A DNA stretch of 64,000 bases from Candidatus Nitrosacidococcus sp. I8 (GTDB taxonomy: Bacteria > Pseudomonadota > Gammaproteobacteria > Nitrosococcales > Nitrosococcaceae): positions 62,001 through 126,000 of the forward strand of contig NZ_OX241534.1 in assembly GCF_945836005.1 (NCBI RefSeq), written 5' to 3'. Positions 47,808 to 56,880 of the stretch are shown piece by piece. A program made the position numbers and the translations under genes. Each line of letters begins with the position of its first letter. Position 1 is the first letter of the stretch. Under the pieces are notes generated by a model. It did not search any database, was not told the DNA's origin, and saw nothing but the letters and a program-made list of their open reading frames with translations.

Positions 47808-48392
47808 ATGGCAGATCAATTAGGATTTCCAGAAAAGGTAGATTCTTTTCTAGGGATTGATAAGTTAGGCAAGGATTGTCAAATTAGTCCTACGGTGACT
47901 GTGATGCGTAGAGACGTATCTACTAAACCAAATCAGGGAATCTATTTAGGCAACCAAGTAATTTTGTTTGACTATGTCCGCTTAGTGCTTGGAGATACGG
48001 AGCTACTTTCTAATGCCAAACTTATCATTCAGGATAAAACTATTATTAATGTAGATTGTTATCTCTCAGGGGAAGGGGGATTGGTTATCGAAGAAGAAGT
48101 ACTCATTGGTCCTCATGTACGAATTTTATCTGCTGGCCATGAAATTCATCAAGGTCATGCAATCATTGCTCGTAATTCAATTACCCATGCCCCTGTTCGT
48201 ATTGGCAAGGGGGCTTGGGTTGGGGCAGGAGCAACCATTTTGCAGGGAGTGCAATTAGGCGAAGGCTGCGTGGTAGGTGCAGGTAGTGTGGTGACTCGAT
48301 CGATTCCTCCCTATGGGGTAGCGGTGGGTAATCCAGCCAAAATAAAACACTATCGCCGTGGGCATACACCTAAAAGATTTAGGTGGTTTTAG
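47808..48392 (+). CDS. Left-handed beta-helix acyltransferase (hexapeptide repeat)
   Basis: About 194 residues from ATG at 47808; GTG at 47805 is the alternative. Hexapeptide-type repeats are seen from residue 85: LVIEEEVLIGPHVRILSAGH, then VRIGKGAWVGAGATILQGVQ and GCVVGAGSVVTRSIPPYGVA, ending with VGNPAKIKHYR, the standard end of maltose/chloramphenicol-acetyltransferase-like enzymes (WbbJ/CatB type). It probably O-acetylates a sugar of the exported glycan. It is 16 bases downstream of the acyltransferase-like gene. Confidence 0.87.
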   Translation: MADQLGFPEKVDSFLGIDKLGKDCQISPTVTVMRRDVSTKPNQGIYLGNQVILFDYVRLVLGDTELLSNAKLIIQDKTIINVDCYLSGEGGLVIEEEVLIGPHVRILSAGHEIHQGHAIIARNSITHAPVRIGKGAWVGAGATILQGVQLGEGCVVGAGSVVTRSIPPYGVAVGNPAKIKHYRRGHTPKRFRWF

Positions 48393-48409
48393 CGAAAGAA
48401 ATTTAACTT

Positions 48410-50017
48410 ATGAATGAAGAACTTCATATCTCACCTGATACAGAGAGGGATTCCAACCACGTTTATACTCGGGATTTTGATCCAAAAGCTAATAATTCCT
48501 TGGCAAAAATTGCTCGCCTAATAAAACCCAATAGTCAAATTTTAGATTTAGGCACCGGTCCCGGAGTTTTAGGAAAATATCTAGCTCAGGATTTAAAATG
48601 CACGGTAGATGGGGTAGAAAAAGATGAGGTGCAGGCTAAAATTGCCGCGCCTTTTTATCGTCAGCTTTGCCAAACAGATTTAGAGCAAGCCAACCTCAGC
48701 GCCTTATTTCAAGAAAAGTATGACTATATTATTTGTGCTGATGTCTTAGAGCACTTAAGGAATCCAGAACTAATTGTATCCCAATTTGCTGATTTGCTAG
48801 CCTCTAATGGAAAAATACTGCTCTCAATTCCTAATATTGCCCACGCTGGAGTGATTGCTAGTTTACTGGCAGGGGATTTTTTCTATGGTCCAGAAGGACT
48901 ATTAGATACCACCCATGTACGGTTTTTTACTCGCAAATCCCTCTTTGCCTTCTTAACTCATCACCATTTAGCAATATGCTCTATGGATACAGTACTCTGT
49001 GATTTAAGAGATAGTGAATTTCGGCAATATTATGTGGATACTCTGCCACCTCAAATTTTTAATCTATTAAAGGCTTATCCGGATAGTTTAACTTATCAAT
49101 TTATCGTTGAGGCGACTATTGGGCAAGAAGAAACTAATTTATTAGCTGAAAATAATCGCTCTAATCAATTTCATTTTGCTACCCAAATCTATTGGCGATT
49201 TGATGAAGAACCCTATCAGGAATATAACAGTAATTATAGTCTAGGAGTCATTGGTGCAGAGCGTCAAACCATTTTCTTGCCTATTCCTCCTATGAATAAT
49301 CCTCCTAGTGGCATTCGGGTAGATTTAGCTGATCGTCCTGGATTTTTACAGCTTTATGAGATTATTTTATATAATCAAATAAATAATATTGTGTACTGGC
49401 AGAAAGGTAGTGCACAGTTACAATTCAATGTAATTCATCAAGTGTACTTTATAGATAAGATAAATAATTTTGATGCTAATACCTTACTGACTGGAGAAGA
49501 TCCTTACTTTGAATTACCCTTAGACAAGGATAGTTTAAAATCCCTTCAAAATGGAGGATGCTTAGAATTAAAACTCTCTTGGCCTATGTCTGCAGATTTT
49601 TTAGCTCTGTCTCAACACATCAAGCAAAGAGATCGTAACATTATTGAACAGGATAAATTAATTGAATGGTATCGAGAGCAAGCTAACATTCAAGATAGAA
49701 TCATCGAGCTTAAAGAGAGCGAAAAACAAGCCAAAGAGCAACAAAATAACGAAAAAGATTTACAGATTAATTTACTCAGCCAGCAAAACAATGAAAAAGA
49801 TTCACGAATTGTTTGTCTTTTAGATGAAATAGCACAATACGCTCCACTTTCCGATCAAATCCAATCTTTAAATCATCAGATTAGTGATCAAAATAAAGTG
49901 CTCCAATCTTTAGAATTTCAGCTTACCTATCAAAATAGTTGGCTAGGTTGGTTACGCCGACCATTTCGACCGTTAAAGCAGCGCTATTTAAAAATCATCA
50001 ATCTTTTTAAATTTTAA
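48410..50017 (+). CDS. SAM methyltransferase with C-terminal coiled coil, possible glycan chain terminator
   Basis: 535 residues. Methyltransferase domain near residues 15-200: ILDLGTGPGVLGKYLAQDLK (motif I), DYIICADVLEHLRNPELIVS (motif II), GKILLSIPNIAHAGVI. Residues about 230-400 are beta-rich and unassigned. From about 405 there is a long coiled coil with repeated Gln/Asn/Glu/Lys, then a basic aromatic end (LGWLRRPFRPLKQRYLKIIN) that could bind membrane. The combination of methyltransferase, coiled coil and membrane end recalls WbdD, which caps O-antigen chains and sets their length. Function as terminator is inferred from this and from the neighbouring Wzt domain. Confidence 0.78.
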   Translation: MNEELHISPDTERDSNHVYTRDFDPKANNSLAKIARLIKPNSQILDLGTGPGVLGKYLAQDLKCTVDGVEKDEVQAKIAAPFYRQLCQTDLEQANLSALFQEKYDYIICADVLEHLRNPELIVSQFADLLASNGKILLSIPNIAHAGVIASLLAGDFFYGPEGLLDTTHVRFFTRKSLFAFLTHHHLAICSMDTVLCDLRDSEFRQYYVDTLPPQIFNLLKAYPDSLTYQFIVEATIGQEETNLLAENNRSNQFHFATQIYWRFDEEPYQEYNSNYSLGVIGAERQTIFLPIPPMNNPPSGIRVDLADRPGFLQLYEIILYNQINNIVYWQKGSAQLQFNVIHQVYFIDKINNFDANTLLTGEDPYFELPLDKDSLKSLQNGGCLELKLSWPMSADFLALSQHIKQRDRNIIEQDKLIEWYREQANIQDRIIELKESEKQAKEQQNNEKDLQINLLSQQNNEKDSRIVCLLDEIAQYAPLSDQIQSLNHQISDQNKVLQSLEFQLTYQNSWLGWLRRPFRPLKQRYLKIINLFKF

Positions 50018-50029
50018 ACTACAAGGTAC

Positions 50030-52291
50030 ATGGGCACACAAAAAATTATTGATGTTATTATTCCTGTTTACAACGCCTATGATCAGTTACTTGCATGCTT
50101 AGAGAGTGTTTGGCACCATACAGAAGAGAAGGATTATAGACTTATTCTCATTGATGATAAATCTACCGATCCAAGAATTCAGAGTTTATTTCAAGAATTA
50201 AAAGTAAAAAACAAACCCAATATCCTGCTGCTTGAAAATCCAGAAAATAAAGGGTTTGTAGCTACGGTCAATTACGGAATGGGATCGAGTACTCGGGATG
50301 TAATTCTCCTAAATTCCGATACTATCGTAACTCCAAAGTGGCTGGATAAGCTTAAAAAATGTGCCGATTCTGATCCTAGAATTGGTACCATCACTCCCTT
50401 TTCTAATAACGGAGAAATTTGCTCTTTTCCCCAATTTTGCCAAGAAAATACCGTACCAGAAAATTTAGATTTACTGGTGCAGGCAATGGAAATTGCTCCC
50501 TTGCCTCATAGCTTAGATATTCCCACCGGAGTAGGATTTTGTCTTTATATTCGCCGTCATCTATTAGATAAGATTGGTTTATTTGATGAAGAAACTTTTG
50601 GTCGAGGCTATGGGGAAGAAAACGATTTTTGTATGCGAGCTGTAGCTAGAGGATATCGAAATGTATTATGCCCAGATGCCTATGTAGCCCATGTAGGTAG
50701 TAGCTCTTTTGGAGAGGAAAAAAAAGCCCTTGCAGAAAAGCAAATGGCAGCTTTATTAAAAAAACATCCTAGTTATCTTTCTCAGGTCACTCAATTTATT
50801 AAAGTAGATCCCATTAAACCTATTAGACATGTTATTCAAACCCAGTTTAATTTACTTGTTAAATCTAGCACCTTAGGTATTCTCCATGTACTTCATGGTC
50901 ATGGAGGAGGGACTGAAAAATACGCACGAAATATTGCTCATGCTACTCAAGAATATCGGCATTATTTTTTAATTGCCCTCAACCATGAATGGATTATTAA
51001 AGAAATAGATGAAAAAGGTGAGCAACGAAGTTATAGCTTCAAACATCAACAGGATGAGTTGTGGGTAAATCTATTTGAATCTTTATGTGGGTGGTTAAAT
51101 ATTAGCTTTTGTCATATCCATCAGATTTCTGGCTGTCGAGATGGGTTATTATCCGTCTTCGCCCAGACCTCTATTCCCTATGGAGTAAATCTCCATGATT
51201 TCTTTTTAGCCTGTCCTACTATTAATTTACTCAATGATAAAAAGGAATTTTGCTATGGAGTCACTGATCTTGTCCAATGCCAAGCATGTCTAAATAAGCA
51301 AGGTTCTTTTACTGGGATAGATATTAATAATTGGCGATCTCAACATCGGGCTTTTTTAGAAAAAGCTAAATTTATATTGGCCCCTTCTCAATGGGTCGTG
51401 GATATTTTTACCCAATATTTCCCCAGTGTTTCAATCCACCATGTGCCTAACCTGCATCGTATCAATATTGCTCCTGCTTTAATTGGAGAAGAGCGTTGTT
51501 TTTTGCTCCCTCAAGATGGCATGGTTCATATTGGGGTTATTGGTGCAATTAGTGGCATTAAAGGAGCTAGGAACTTAGAATGGTTAGTAGAGCAAACGAG
51601 AAAAAGAAAATTAGCCATTCGCTGGGTTGTGATTGGTTATACAGATCGCCAGTATGAGGCTTATCAAAGTAAAGATTATGTATTTACGCTTCATGGTCCT
51701 TATCAACCAGAAAATATTATAAACCTACTGAATTATTATGGTATTGCTTTAGTGGTTTTTCCGTCTACTGGTCCTGAGACTTTTTGTTATGCCCTTTCTG
51801 ATGCTTGGGCTGCACATAAACCAGTACTTGTACCTCCCATTGGGGCATTAAAAGAGCGGGTAGAAAGTAGGCAAAACAGCGGCTGGCTTATGGAGAATTG
51901 GCCTAATTTAGAATCAATGCTAAATCAAACAGTGGATATTGCAACCCAGCTTAAAGAGAAAAAAGATCTTTTACCAGCACCGAAAAACTACCCTGACCTG
52001 GAAGAAGAACAACGCATTGTGCACCTACTTACACAATATTATCAGCAGTATTGTTTATCTGACTCTATAGTTGTACTAGATAAGCTCTCATCTCGACGGA
52101 TTTATGAAGCTGCTTGTTTAGGGGTAGGCATTGCTCAGGATAGAAAATCAGAGGGATTACTGAAGGGTGTTTTTATAAAAATTTTAAGGATTGGGATACG
52201 GTTTCGCTATACATCTCTCGGGAGATGGGCAGAGAGGCAATTGCCTGACTCTTGGCGTTATCGCTTAAGACAATTGTTACTTGGAGGTTAA
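50030..52291 (+). CDS. Two-domain glycosyltransferase (GT2 plus GT4-like)
   Basis: 753 residues. N-terminal GT2 domain: VIIPVYNAYDQLLACLESVW, DVILLNSDTIVTPKWLDKL (with the nucleotide/metal acidic motif), FGRGYGEENDFCMRAVARGY. C-terminal half is GT-B, GT4-like: LGILHVLHGHGGGTEKYARN, MVHIGVIGAISGIKGARNLE and GIALVVFPSTGPETFCYALS (donor site with E). A linker of about 30 residues separates them. Such fused enzymes build repeat units of surface glycans. The last codons of this gene contain the ribosome site for the SMR gene and were duplicated with it (see 52255). Confidence 0.88.
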   Translation: MGTQKIIDVIIPVYNAYDQLLACLESVWHHTEEKDYRLILIDDKSTDPRIQSLFQELKVKNKPNILLLENPENKGFVATVNYGMGSSTRDVILLNSDTIVTPKWLDKLKKCADSDPRIGTITPFSNNGEICSFPQFCQENTVPENLDLLVQAMEIAPLPHSLDIPTGVGFCLYIRRHLLDKIGLFDEETFGRGYGEENDFCMRAVARGYRNVLCPDAYVAHVGSSSFGEEKKALAEKQMAALLKKHPSYLSQVTQFIKVDPIKPIRHVIQTQFNLLVKSSTLGILHVLHGHGGGTEKYARNIAHATQEYRHYFLIALNHEWIIKEIDEKGEQRSYSFKHQQDELWVNLFESLCGWLNISFCHIHQISGCRDGLLSVFAQTSIPYGVNLHDFFLACPTINLLNDKKEFCYGVTDLVQCQACLNKQGSFTGIDINNWRSQHRAFLEKAKFILAPSQWVVDIFTQYFPSVSIHHVPNLHRINIAPALIGEERCFLLPQDGMVHIGVIGAISGIKGARNLEWLVEQTRKRKLAIRWVVIGYTDRQYEAYQSKDYVFTLHGPYQPENIINLLNYYGIALVVFPSTGPETFCYALSDAWAAHKPVLVPPIGALKERVESRQNSGWLMENWPNLESMLNQTVDIATQLKEKKDLLPAPKNYPDLEEEQRIVHLLTQYYQQYCLSDSIVVLDKLSSRRIYEAACLGVGIAQDRKSEGLLKGVFIKILRIGIRFRYTSLGRWAERQLPDSWRYRLRQLLLGG

Positions 52292-52296
52292 AATAA

Positions 52297-52617
52297 GTGA
52301 TAGCATGGATTATTTTAATAATAGCGGGCTTGTTTGAAATATGCTGGGCAGTCGGTTTGAAATATACTGAAGGCTTTAGTAAGTTTTGGCCTAGTATGTT
52401 TACTTTAACTGCCATGAGTGTCAGTGTTTATTTATTATCTCAAGCACTTAAAACTATTCCTATAGGTACAGGTTACGCTGTTTGGACAGGGGTTGGAGCA
52501 GCTGGTACCGCTATTTTGGGGATTATTTTTTTTTCTGAATCAGCTGCTTTTCCTCGATTGATTTGTATAGCTTTAATTATCTCTGGGATCATAGGGCTTA
52601 AATTAACGTCCCCATAA
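52297..52617 (+). CDS. SMR family transporter, SugE/Gdx-like, copy 1
   Basis: 106 residues, four helices, GTG start (ATG is replaced by ATA at the following codon). The conserved glutamate is in [20 protein letters not shown], a SugE/Gdx-type sequence; [19 protein letters not shown] is the third-helix motif. Gdx proteins export guanidinium; related EmrE-type members export quaternary cations. The guanidine/SugE assignment is by family resemblance. It overlaps closely with the end of the glycosyltransferase gene, sharing its ribosome site with that gene's 3' codons. Confidence 0.85.
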   Translation: MIAWIILIIAGLFEICWAVGLKYTEGFSKFWPSMFTLTAMSVSVYLLSQALKTIPIGTGYAVWTGVGAAGTAILGIIFFSESAAFPRLICIALIISGIIGLKLTSP

Positions 52618-52692
52618 TGGTTAGCTTATTAATATTCACTATTTTTAGCGTTATCGCTTAAGACAATTGTTACTTGGAGGTTAAAATAAGTG

Positions 52693-53013
52693 ATGGCATG
52701 GATAGTTTTAATAGTTGCTGGCTTATTTGAAATATGTTGGGCAGTAAGTTTGAAATACGCAGAAGGATTTAGTAAGTTTTGGCCTAGCGTGTTTAATATA
52801 AGTGTTATGAGTGTTAGTATTTATTTATTGTCCCAAGCACTTAAAACCATTCCTATAGGTACAGGTTACGCAGTTTATACAGGGATTGGGGCGATAGGTA
52901 CTGCTATTTTAGGAATTGTCCTTTTTTCTGAATCAGCTGCTTTTCCTCGATTGATTTGTATAGCTTTAATTATTTCTGGAATCATAGGGCTTAAATTAAC
53001 ATCTCCGCCATAG
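52693..53013 (+). CDS. SMR family transporter, SugE/Gdx-like, copy 2
   Basis: 106 residues from the ATG at 52693, with the same upstream ribosome site as copy 1. It keeps the catalytic glutamate ([20 protein letters not shown]), but the conserved Trp of the third helix is Tyr (GYAVYTGIGAIGTAILGIV). About 85-90 percent of residues match copy 1 by eye. Two adjacent, slightly diverged SMR subunits could form a heterodimer, as in paired SMR systems, or differ in substrate. The stop lies seven bases before the amidotransferase start. Confidence 0.85.
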   Translation: MAWIVLIVAGLFEICWAVSLKYAEGFSKFWPSVFNISVMSVSIYLLSQALKTIPIGTGYAVYTGIGAIGTAILGIVLFSESAAFPRLICIALIISGIIGLKLTSPP

Positions 53014-53020
53014 TTAGCTT

Positions 53021-53710
53021 ATGAATATTCACTATTTTCAGCATGTGTCTTTTGAAACCCTAGGATCCATAGAGCCTTGGGCACATAGTCATCATCACTA
53101 TTTATCAGGTACCCGATTTTATCAAGGACAATCCCTTCCTAATCTTGAAGAAATAGATTGGCTTGTTGTGATGGGTGGGCCTATGAATATTTATGAAGAA
53201 CAAATATATCCTTGGCTTACTCAAGAGAAAGAATTTATTGAGCAAGTCATTAAAGCAGATAAAGGAGTGATAGGGGTGTGTTTAGGAGCACAGCTTATTG
53301 CAGATGTATTAGGTGCATCAGTGATAAAAAATCCTGATAAGGAAATTGGCTGGTTTCCAGTGGAATTTACTCAAGGGGCAAAAAATAGCTCTTGGCTTAA
53401 TTTTTTACCTCAAGGATTAGAGGTATTCCATTGGCATGGAGATACCTTTACTTTGCCTAAAGGAGCAATTCATATCGCCCAAAGCGAGGGGTGCATACAG
53501 CAAGGATTTGTTTACAATAAGAAAGTACTTGCTCTGCAATTCCACTTAGAGATACAAACTAAAAATGCACAAAAGCTTATTGAACATTGCGGAGATGAAT
53601 TGGGGTTAGGTAAATATATTCAAACTCAAGATCAGATACTGAATAATGAAGAGGGCTTTAAAAAAGCTAAAGAAGCTATGATCACCCTATTAGATAAATT
53701 ACCGGACTAA
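53021..53710 (+). CDS. Class I glutamine amidotransferase-like protein
   Basis: 229 residues. The nucleophile cysteine is in GVIGVCLGAQLIADVLGASV near residue 90; the His/Glu pair is in KVLALQFHLEIQTKNAQKLI. VVMGGPMNIYEEQIYPWL is typical of the GMP-synthase-like amidotransferases (YfeJ-type). No synthase partner lies beside it, and the ammonia acceptor is unknown. Its start was part of the duplicated SMR unit. Confidence 0.82.
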   Translation: MNIHYFQHVSFETLGSIEPWAHSHHHYLSGTRFYQGQSLPNLEEIDWLVVMGGPMNIYEEQIYPWLTQEKEFIEQVIKADKGVIGVCLGAQLIADVLGASVIKNPDKEIGWFPVEFTQGAKNSSWLNFLPQGLEVFHWHGDTFTLPKGAIHIAQSEGCIQQGFVYNKKVLALQFHLEIQTKNAQKLIEHCGDELGLGKYIQTQDQILNNEEGFKKAKEAMITLLDKLPD

Positions 53711-53758
53711 ATTAAAAGGTATGGATAGGGGGCAGAAAATGATATGGAGGATAATATT

Positions 53759-54103
53759 ATGGAAAAATTGATTGCTATGGAATGTGAGGCTTGTAGGGTA
53801 GATTCTTCTTTAATTACGGAAGAAGAAATAAAAGAACTATCTCCGCAAGTGTCAAAATGGAAGATGATAGAGGAGGGTAATATTTTTCGTCTTCGGCGGG
53901 TATTTCCTTTTAGTGATTTTATCACTGCTTTAGAATTTACTAATAAAGTAGGAGAAATAGCAGAAGCCTATAATCATCACCCAAGTATTTTAACAGAATA
54001 TGGGAAAGTCACGGTGACTTGGTGGACTCATAAAATTGAAGGGCTTCATAAAAATGACTTTATTATGGCGGCTAAGACCGATCAATTGTTACCTTTTAGC
54101 TAA
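53759..54103 (+). CDS. phhB: 4a-hydroxytetrahydrobiopterin dehydratase (PCD/DCoH)
   Basis: 114 residues from the ATG at 53759, with GGAGG eight bases before it; the ATG at 53744 lacks a ribosome site. The signature is NHHPSILTEYGKVTVTWWTH, followed by KNDFIMAAKTDQLL. The enzyme recycles pterin cofactor after aromatic hydroxylation; some bacterial members have other pterin or molybdopterin roles. No phenylalanine hydroxylase is in the window. It converges with the DUF457 gene, overlapping by eight bases. Confidence 0.9.
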   Translation: MEKLIAMECEACRVDSSLITEEEIKELSPQVSKWKMIEEGNIFRLRRVFPFSDFITALEFTNKVGEIAEAYNHHPSILTEYGKVTVTWWTHKIEGLHKNDFIMAAKTDQLLPFS

Positions 54104-54812
54104 ACCAATCTTTTAAAGGAAGTAATTTTTTTAAAAGCAGTTGATGTAACCGATCATTTTGGATAAAACGAATAAAGCTATCTATGGGTGGTGCATAATA
54201 AATTAATGCTCCAGTAACCAAATAGAGTAGCAAGGTTTTTATGGGTGCTTGTAAGCTACCTAAGCTTAATGCCGTACCAAAAGAGCGCTTTAATCGAACT
54301 CCTCTCAGATCTACGCTGTAGAGTTCATCTAATAGAAGGTGGGTAATAAAGCCAATGAGTAGAAAAATACCACCAAACCAAGCCTCTAAAATTGGAACCT
54401 CTAAAATATATCTTGAGATAATGACAAAGGATAATCCAATGGCTATTCCCATTGGAATAGAGTGAATAAGTCCTCGATGTATAGTAAGCCAAGTAAATAG
54501 AGAAGCTAATCCATAGCGGATTAGGATGAATAACCCTATCCATATTAAAATGAGTTCCAATATGGAAAGATGATAAAAAATGTTTCCATATAAAACTCCA
54601 AAAAAACCCACGGCGATTCCTAAGGTATTAAAAATCCAGCGAATGGCAATGGAGCTTTTAGAATCAATATCTGGCAAAATACCGCCAATTACCCCTAAGA
54701 TAAAATAGGCAGTTAAAGTAGATATGGGGAAAGTACGGGTAACCATTAAGGCAGTAATCCCAATACCGCTTACCATCATTGCACCTGCAATATGAGTATT
54801 AAAATTCGCCAT
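54096..54812 (-). CDS. DUF457/YdjM-type membrane-bound metal-dependent hydrolase
   Basis: 238 residues, about six helices. NFNTHIAGAMMVSGIGITA, GGILPDIDSKSSIAIRWIF, HRGLIHSIPMGIAIGLSFV and GFITHLLLDELYSVDLRG hold conserved His/Asp residues of the DUF457 family (YbcI/YdjM), some of which are linked to DNA-damage responses. Function unknown. It starts 11 bases after the epimerase gene on the same strand; the three minus-strand genes at 54.1-56.9 kb may be one operon. Confidence 0.82.
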   Translation of the reverse strand: MANFNTHIAGAMMVSGIGITALMVTRTFPISTLTAYFILGVIGGILPDIDSKSSIAIRWIFNTLGIAVGFFGVLYGNIFYHLSILELILIWIGLFILIRYGLASLFTWLTIHRGLIHSIPMGIAIGLSFVIISRYILEVPILEAWFGGIFLLIGFITHLLLDELYSVDLRGVRLKRSFGTALSLGSLQAPIKTLLLYLVTGALIYYAPPIDSFIRFIQNDRLHQLLLKKLLPLKDWFS

Positions 54813-54823
54813 GTAGAAATTAC

Positions 54824-55804
54824 TTAGTTGAGCTGTTTAACTTGATCAATAATTTCTGGCAGGGCAGTGGTTAAAGAATATTGAGGGCGATAGCCTAGTT
54901 CGGTTTGAATTTTTTTAGTGCTATACCAAGCTGAACTGGTTAGCTTATCCAAAGTTTTAGGGTTTAATGGAATAGGTATTTTAAAAATTCTCTGGATAAA
55001 ATCTCCTATTCTTGCACCAAAAATAAGTACTCCTATAGGGATACACCATCGAGGTATAGTTCGATTTAAAGCATGGCAAATCAAAGCGTATATTTGATCT
55101 GTAGAATAGCTCTGGCCATCGGTAACTAGATAGGCTTGCTGGCAAGAGATTTTAGGGTTTCTAGCAATCAGCATCATTGCTTGCACCACATCAAGCACAT
55201 GAACCATGGAGCGGTGATTATTTATTTTAGATAAAGAAGGGAAATAACCTCGATAAATAGCTCTGACCATCTGTAGGATACTACTTTTTGTACTTTTTCC
55301 ATAAACCATGGGAAGACGCAAAACACTACTACAAATAATATGGTCTTTTCCGGCTGCAAGCACTTGTTGTTCTGCTGTTAATTTTGCTTTTCCATAAGCA
55401 GTTTCAGGAAGGGCTGGACTATTTTCATTTAAACAATGCTCTGTTTTTTCCCCCATTGCTTTTACACTACTGACAAATATAAATTGTTTTACCTTAGCCT
55501 TGATAGCCTGCGTTAATAAGGACTGAGTCATCATCACAATAGATTTTTGGTAGTTTTCCATATCATTTTCTGCAAAACTACCACAGGCTAAATGAAAAAC
55601 AATCTCTACATTTTTCCATAGGCTAGTTGTTTGATTTTGATCTATGGAATCTATTTGAAAAACTTTGATTAAATCATTATTCCATAGTGCTTGAGCTTTA
55701 TGAATATCCCGAGTCAGTACATGAATGGGGCATTGATCTGAAATCAGTGCAGCCATCAAGTGTTGGCCAATAAATCCCGTTGCTCCTGTCACTAATACTG
55801 CCAT
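54824..55804 (-). CDS. NAD-dependent epimerase/dehydratase
   Basis: 326 residues, extended SDR fold. VLVTGATGFIGQHLMAALIS is the nucleotide loop; IFVSSVKAMGEKTEHCL and the YGKAK (Y-x3-K) motif provide the active site. RSMVHVLDVVQAMML is the usual substrate-domain segment. It resembles UDP-glucose 4-epimerase or 4-keto-6-deoxysugar reductases that work with glycosyltransferases. The sugar nucleotide is unknown. It lies directly after the GT2 gene with a six-base gap. Confidence 0.85.
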   Translation of the reverse strand: MAVLVTGATGFIGQHLMAALISDQCPIHVLTRDIHKAQALWNNDLIKVFQIDSIDQNQTTSLWKNVEIVFHLACGSFAENDMENYQKSIVMMTQSLLTQAIKAKVKQFIFVSSVKAMGEKTEHCLNENSPALPETAYGKAKLTAEQQVLAAGKDHIICSSVLRLPMVYGKSTKSSILQMVRAIYRGYFPSLSKINNHRSMVHVLDVVQAMMLIARNPKISCQQAYLVTDGQSYSTDQIYALICHALNRTIPRWCIPIGVLIFGARIGDFIQRIFKIPIPLNPKTLDKLTSSAWYSTKKIQTELGYRPQYSLTTALPEIIDQVKQLN

Positions 55805-55810
55805 ATAGAC

Positions 55811-56851
55811 CTATAGCTGGGATTTATGGTTATTTTGTAGAGGAAAAATTTTTTCTTGTGTTTGATTTACTGGCTTTTCTGAGAGGTAATGGGGTCGTTT
55901 GGGCTTAAATTTCATTATGAGATGTTGAGAGAAAGTTACGCCCGCCAGTATGGAAAAGCGACTCCAAATACCCAAGATAATTAACCAAGTAAATATTAAT
56001 GGATATTTAGATTGAAAGAATTTATGATAAAAATAAGCCATTCCTTTATGTTTATGCCAAAGTACTGTAAGAGGGTATTGCCAGCTACAAGCACCTTTAT
56101 AATGAATAACGGTTACCTCCGGCACAAATAGGATATCCCAACCTGATTGTTTAAAGCGCATGCACCAATCTAAATCTTCACAATGAAGAAAATAATTTTC
56201 ATCCATTAATCCTACCTTGCTCAGTGCTGAATTTCTCACCAACATAAAAGCACCAGAGATAGCATCCACTTGCATAGGATGAATGGGAAGAGGATCTTGA
56301 GTACATTCAAATCCCTGTAATTTAAATTGCTTAGGGAAAAGTTTATGTAAATATAATACTCGAATTAAAGAGCGACCCGGGGTAGGGATTCTTCTGCGAC
56401 AACCTGCTTGCTCACTACCATCTGGGTTTTGAATTAAACAACCAGTCATACCTACCTTAGGTTGAGTTTCCATAAAGCGAATCAAGTAAGGAAGCGTATC
56501 TGGAGGAACAATACAATCTGGATTGAGTAAAAGAATATATTCTCCCTTAGTGTGTTGTAAGGCAATATTATTTGCACAAGAGAAGCCAAGATTTTTATGA
56601 TTCTTAATAATGCAAATTCGTGAATCTGCGCCTACAGAATTTTCTAAATGGACGAGGCTATTGTCAGCTGATCCATTATCAACGATAATTACTTCCAAAG
56701 AAATTGGTGCTTCTAAAACAGCAGATACTGATTGAGAGAGTAATGTGCCACCATTAAAATTTACGATAATAATCGAAATTAATATGTTGTTTTCAGCATT
56801 ATGATTATGGCTATCCCTACCATTATGAATTTGATGATTACGACTTCCCAT
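55811..56851 (-). CDS. GT2 glycosyltransferase (rhamnosyltransferase-like)
   Basis: 346 residues. ISIIIVNFNGGTLLSQSVSA, EVIIVDNGSADNSLVHLENS and YILLLNPDCIVPPDTLPYL are the GT2 donor motifs; FLHCEDLDWCMRFKQSGW holds the catalytic ED region. A C-terminal hydrophobic segment (FTWLIILGIWSRFSILAGV) suggests membrane association. Such enzymes add rhamnose or other sugars to surface glycans. It is the first gene of the minus-strand set with the epimerase. Confidence 0.86.
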   Translation of the reverse strand: MGSRNHQIHNGRDSHNHNAENNILISIIIVNFNGGTLLSQSVSAVLEAPISLEVIIVDNGSADNSLVHLENSVGADSRICIIKNHKNLGFSCANNIALQHTKGEYILLLNPDCIVPPDTLPYLIRFMETQPKVGMTGCLIQNPDGSEQAGCRRRIPTPGRSLIRVLYLHKLFPKQFKLQGFECTQDPLPIHPMQVDAISGAFMLVRNSALSKVGLMDENYFLHCEDLDWCMRFKQSGWDILFVPEVTVIHYKGACSWQYPLTVLWHKHKGMAYFYHKFFQSKYPLIFTWLIILGIWSRFSILAGVTFSQHLIMKFKPKRPHYLSEKPVNQTQEKIFPLQNNHKSQL

Positions 56852-56880
56852 ATCTATTTTATTAGAGTGACAAGTGTGTA

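Larger units (their letters stand above)
52255..53040 (+). repeat. Tandem duplication of a 393-bp unit carrying an SMR gene
   Basis: 47 bases at 52255-52301, holding the last codons of the glycosyltransferase gene, its stop and the SMR ribosome site, recur exactly at 52648-52694, offset 393. The sequence after the first SMR gene (about 52621-52647) matches the first codons of the amidotransferase gene at 53014-53040, with two differences. The ancestral order was thus transferase tail, SMR gene, amidotransferase head, and the unit was duplicated once. Confidence 0.9.

Noticed and set aside
53744-53758. Start of phhB at the ATG at 53744
   Set aside because: This ATG has no ribosome site, while GGAGG lies eight bases before the ATG at 53759, which also begins nearer the conserved domain.
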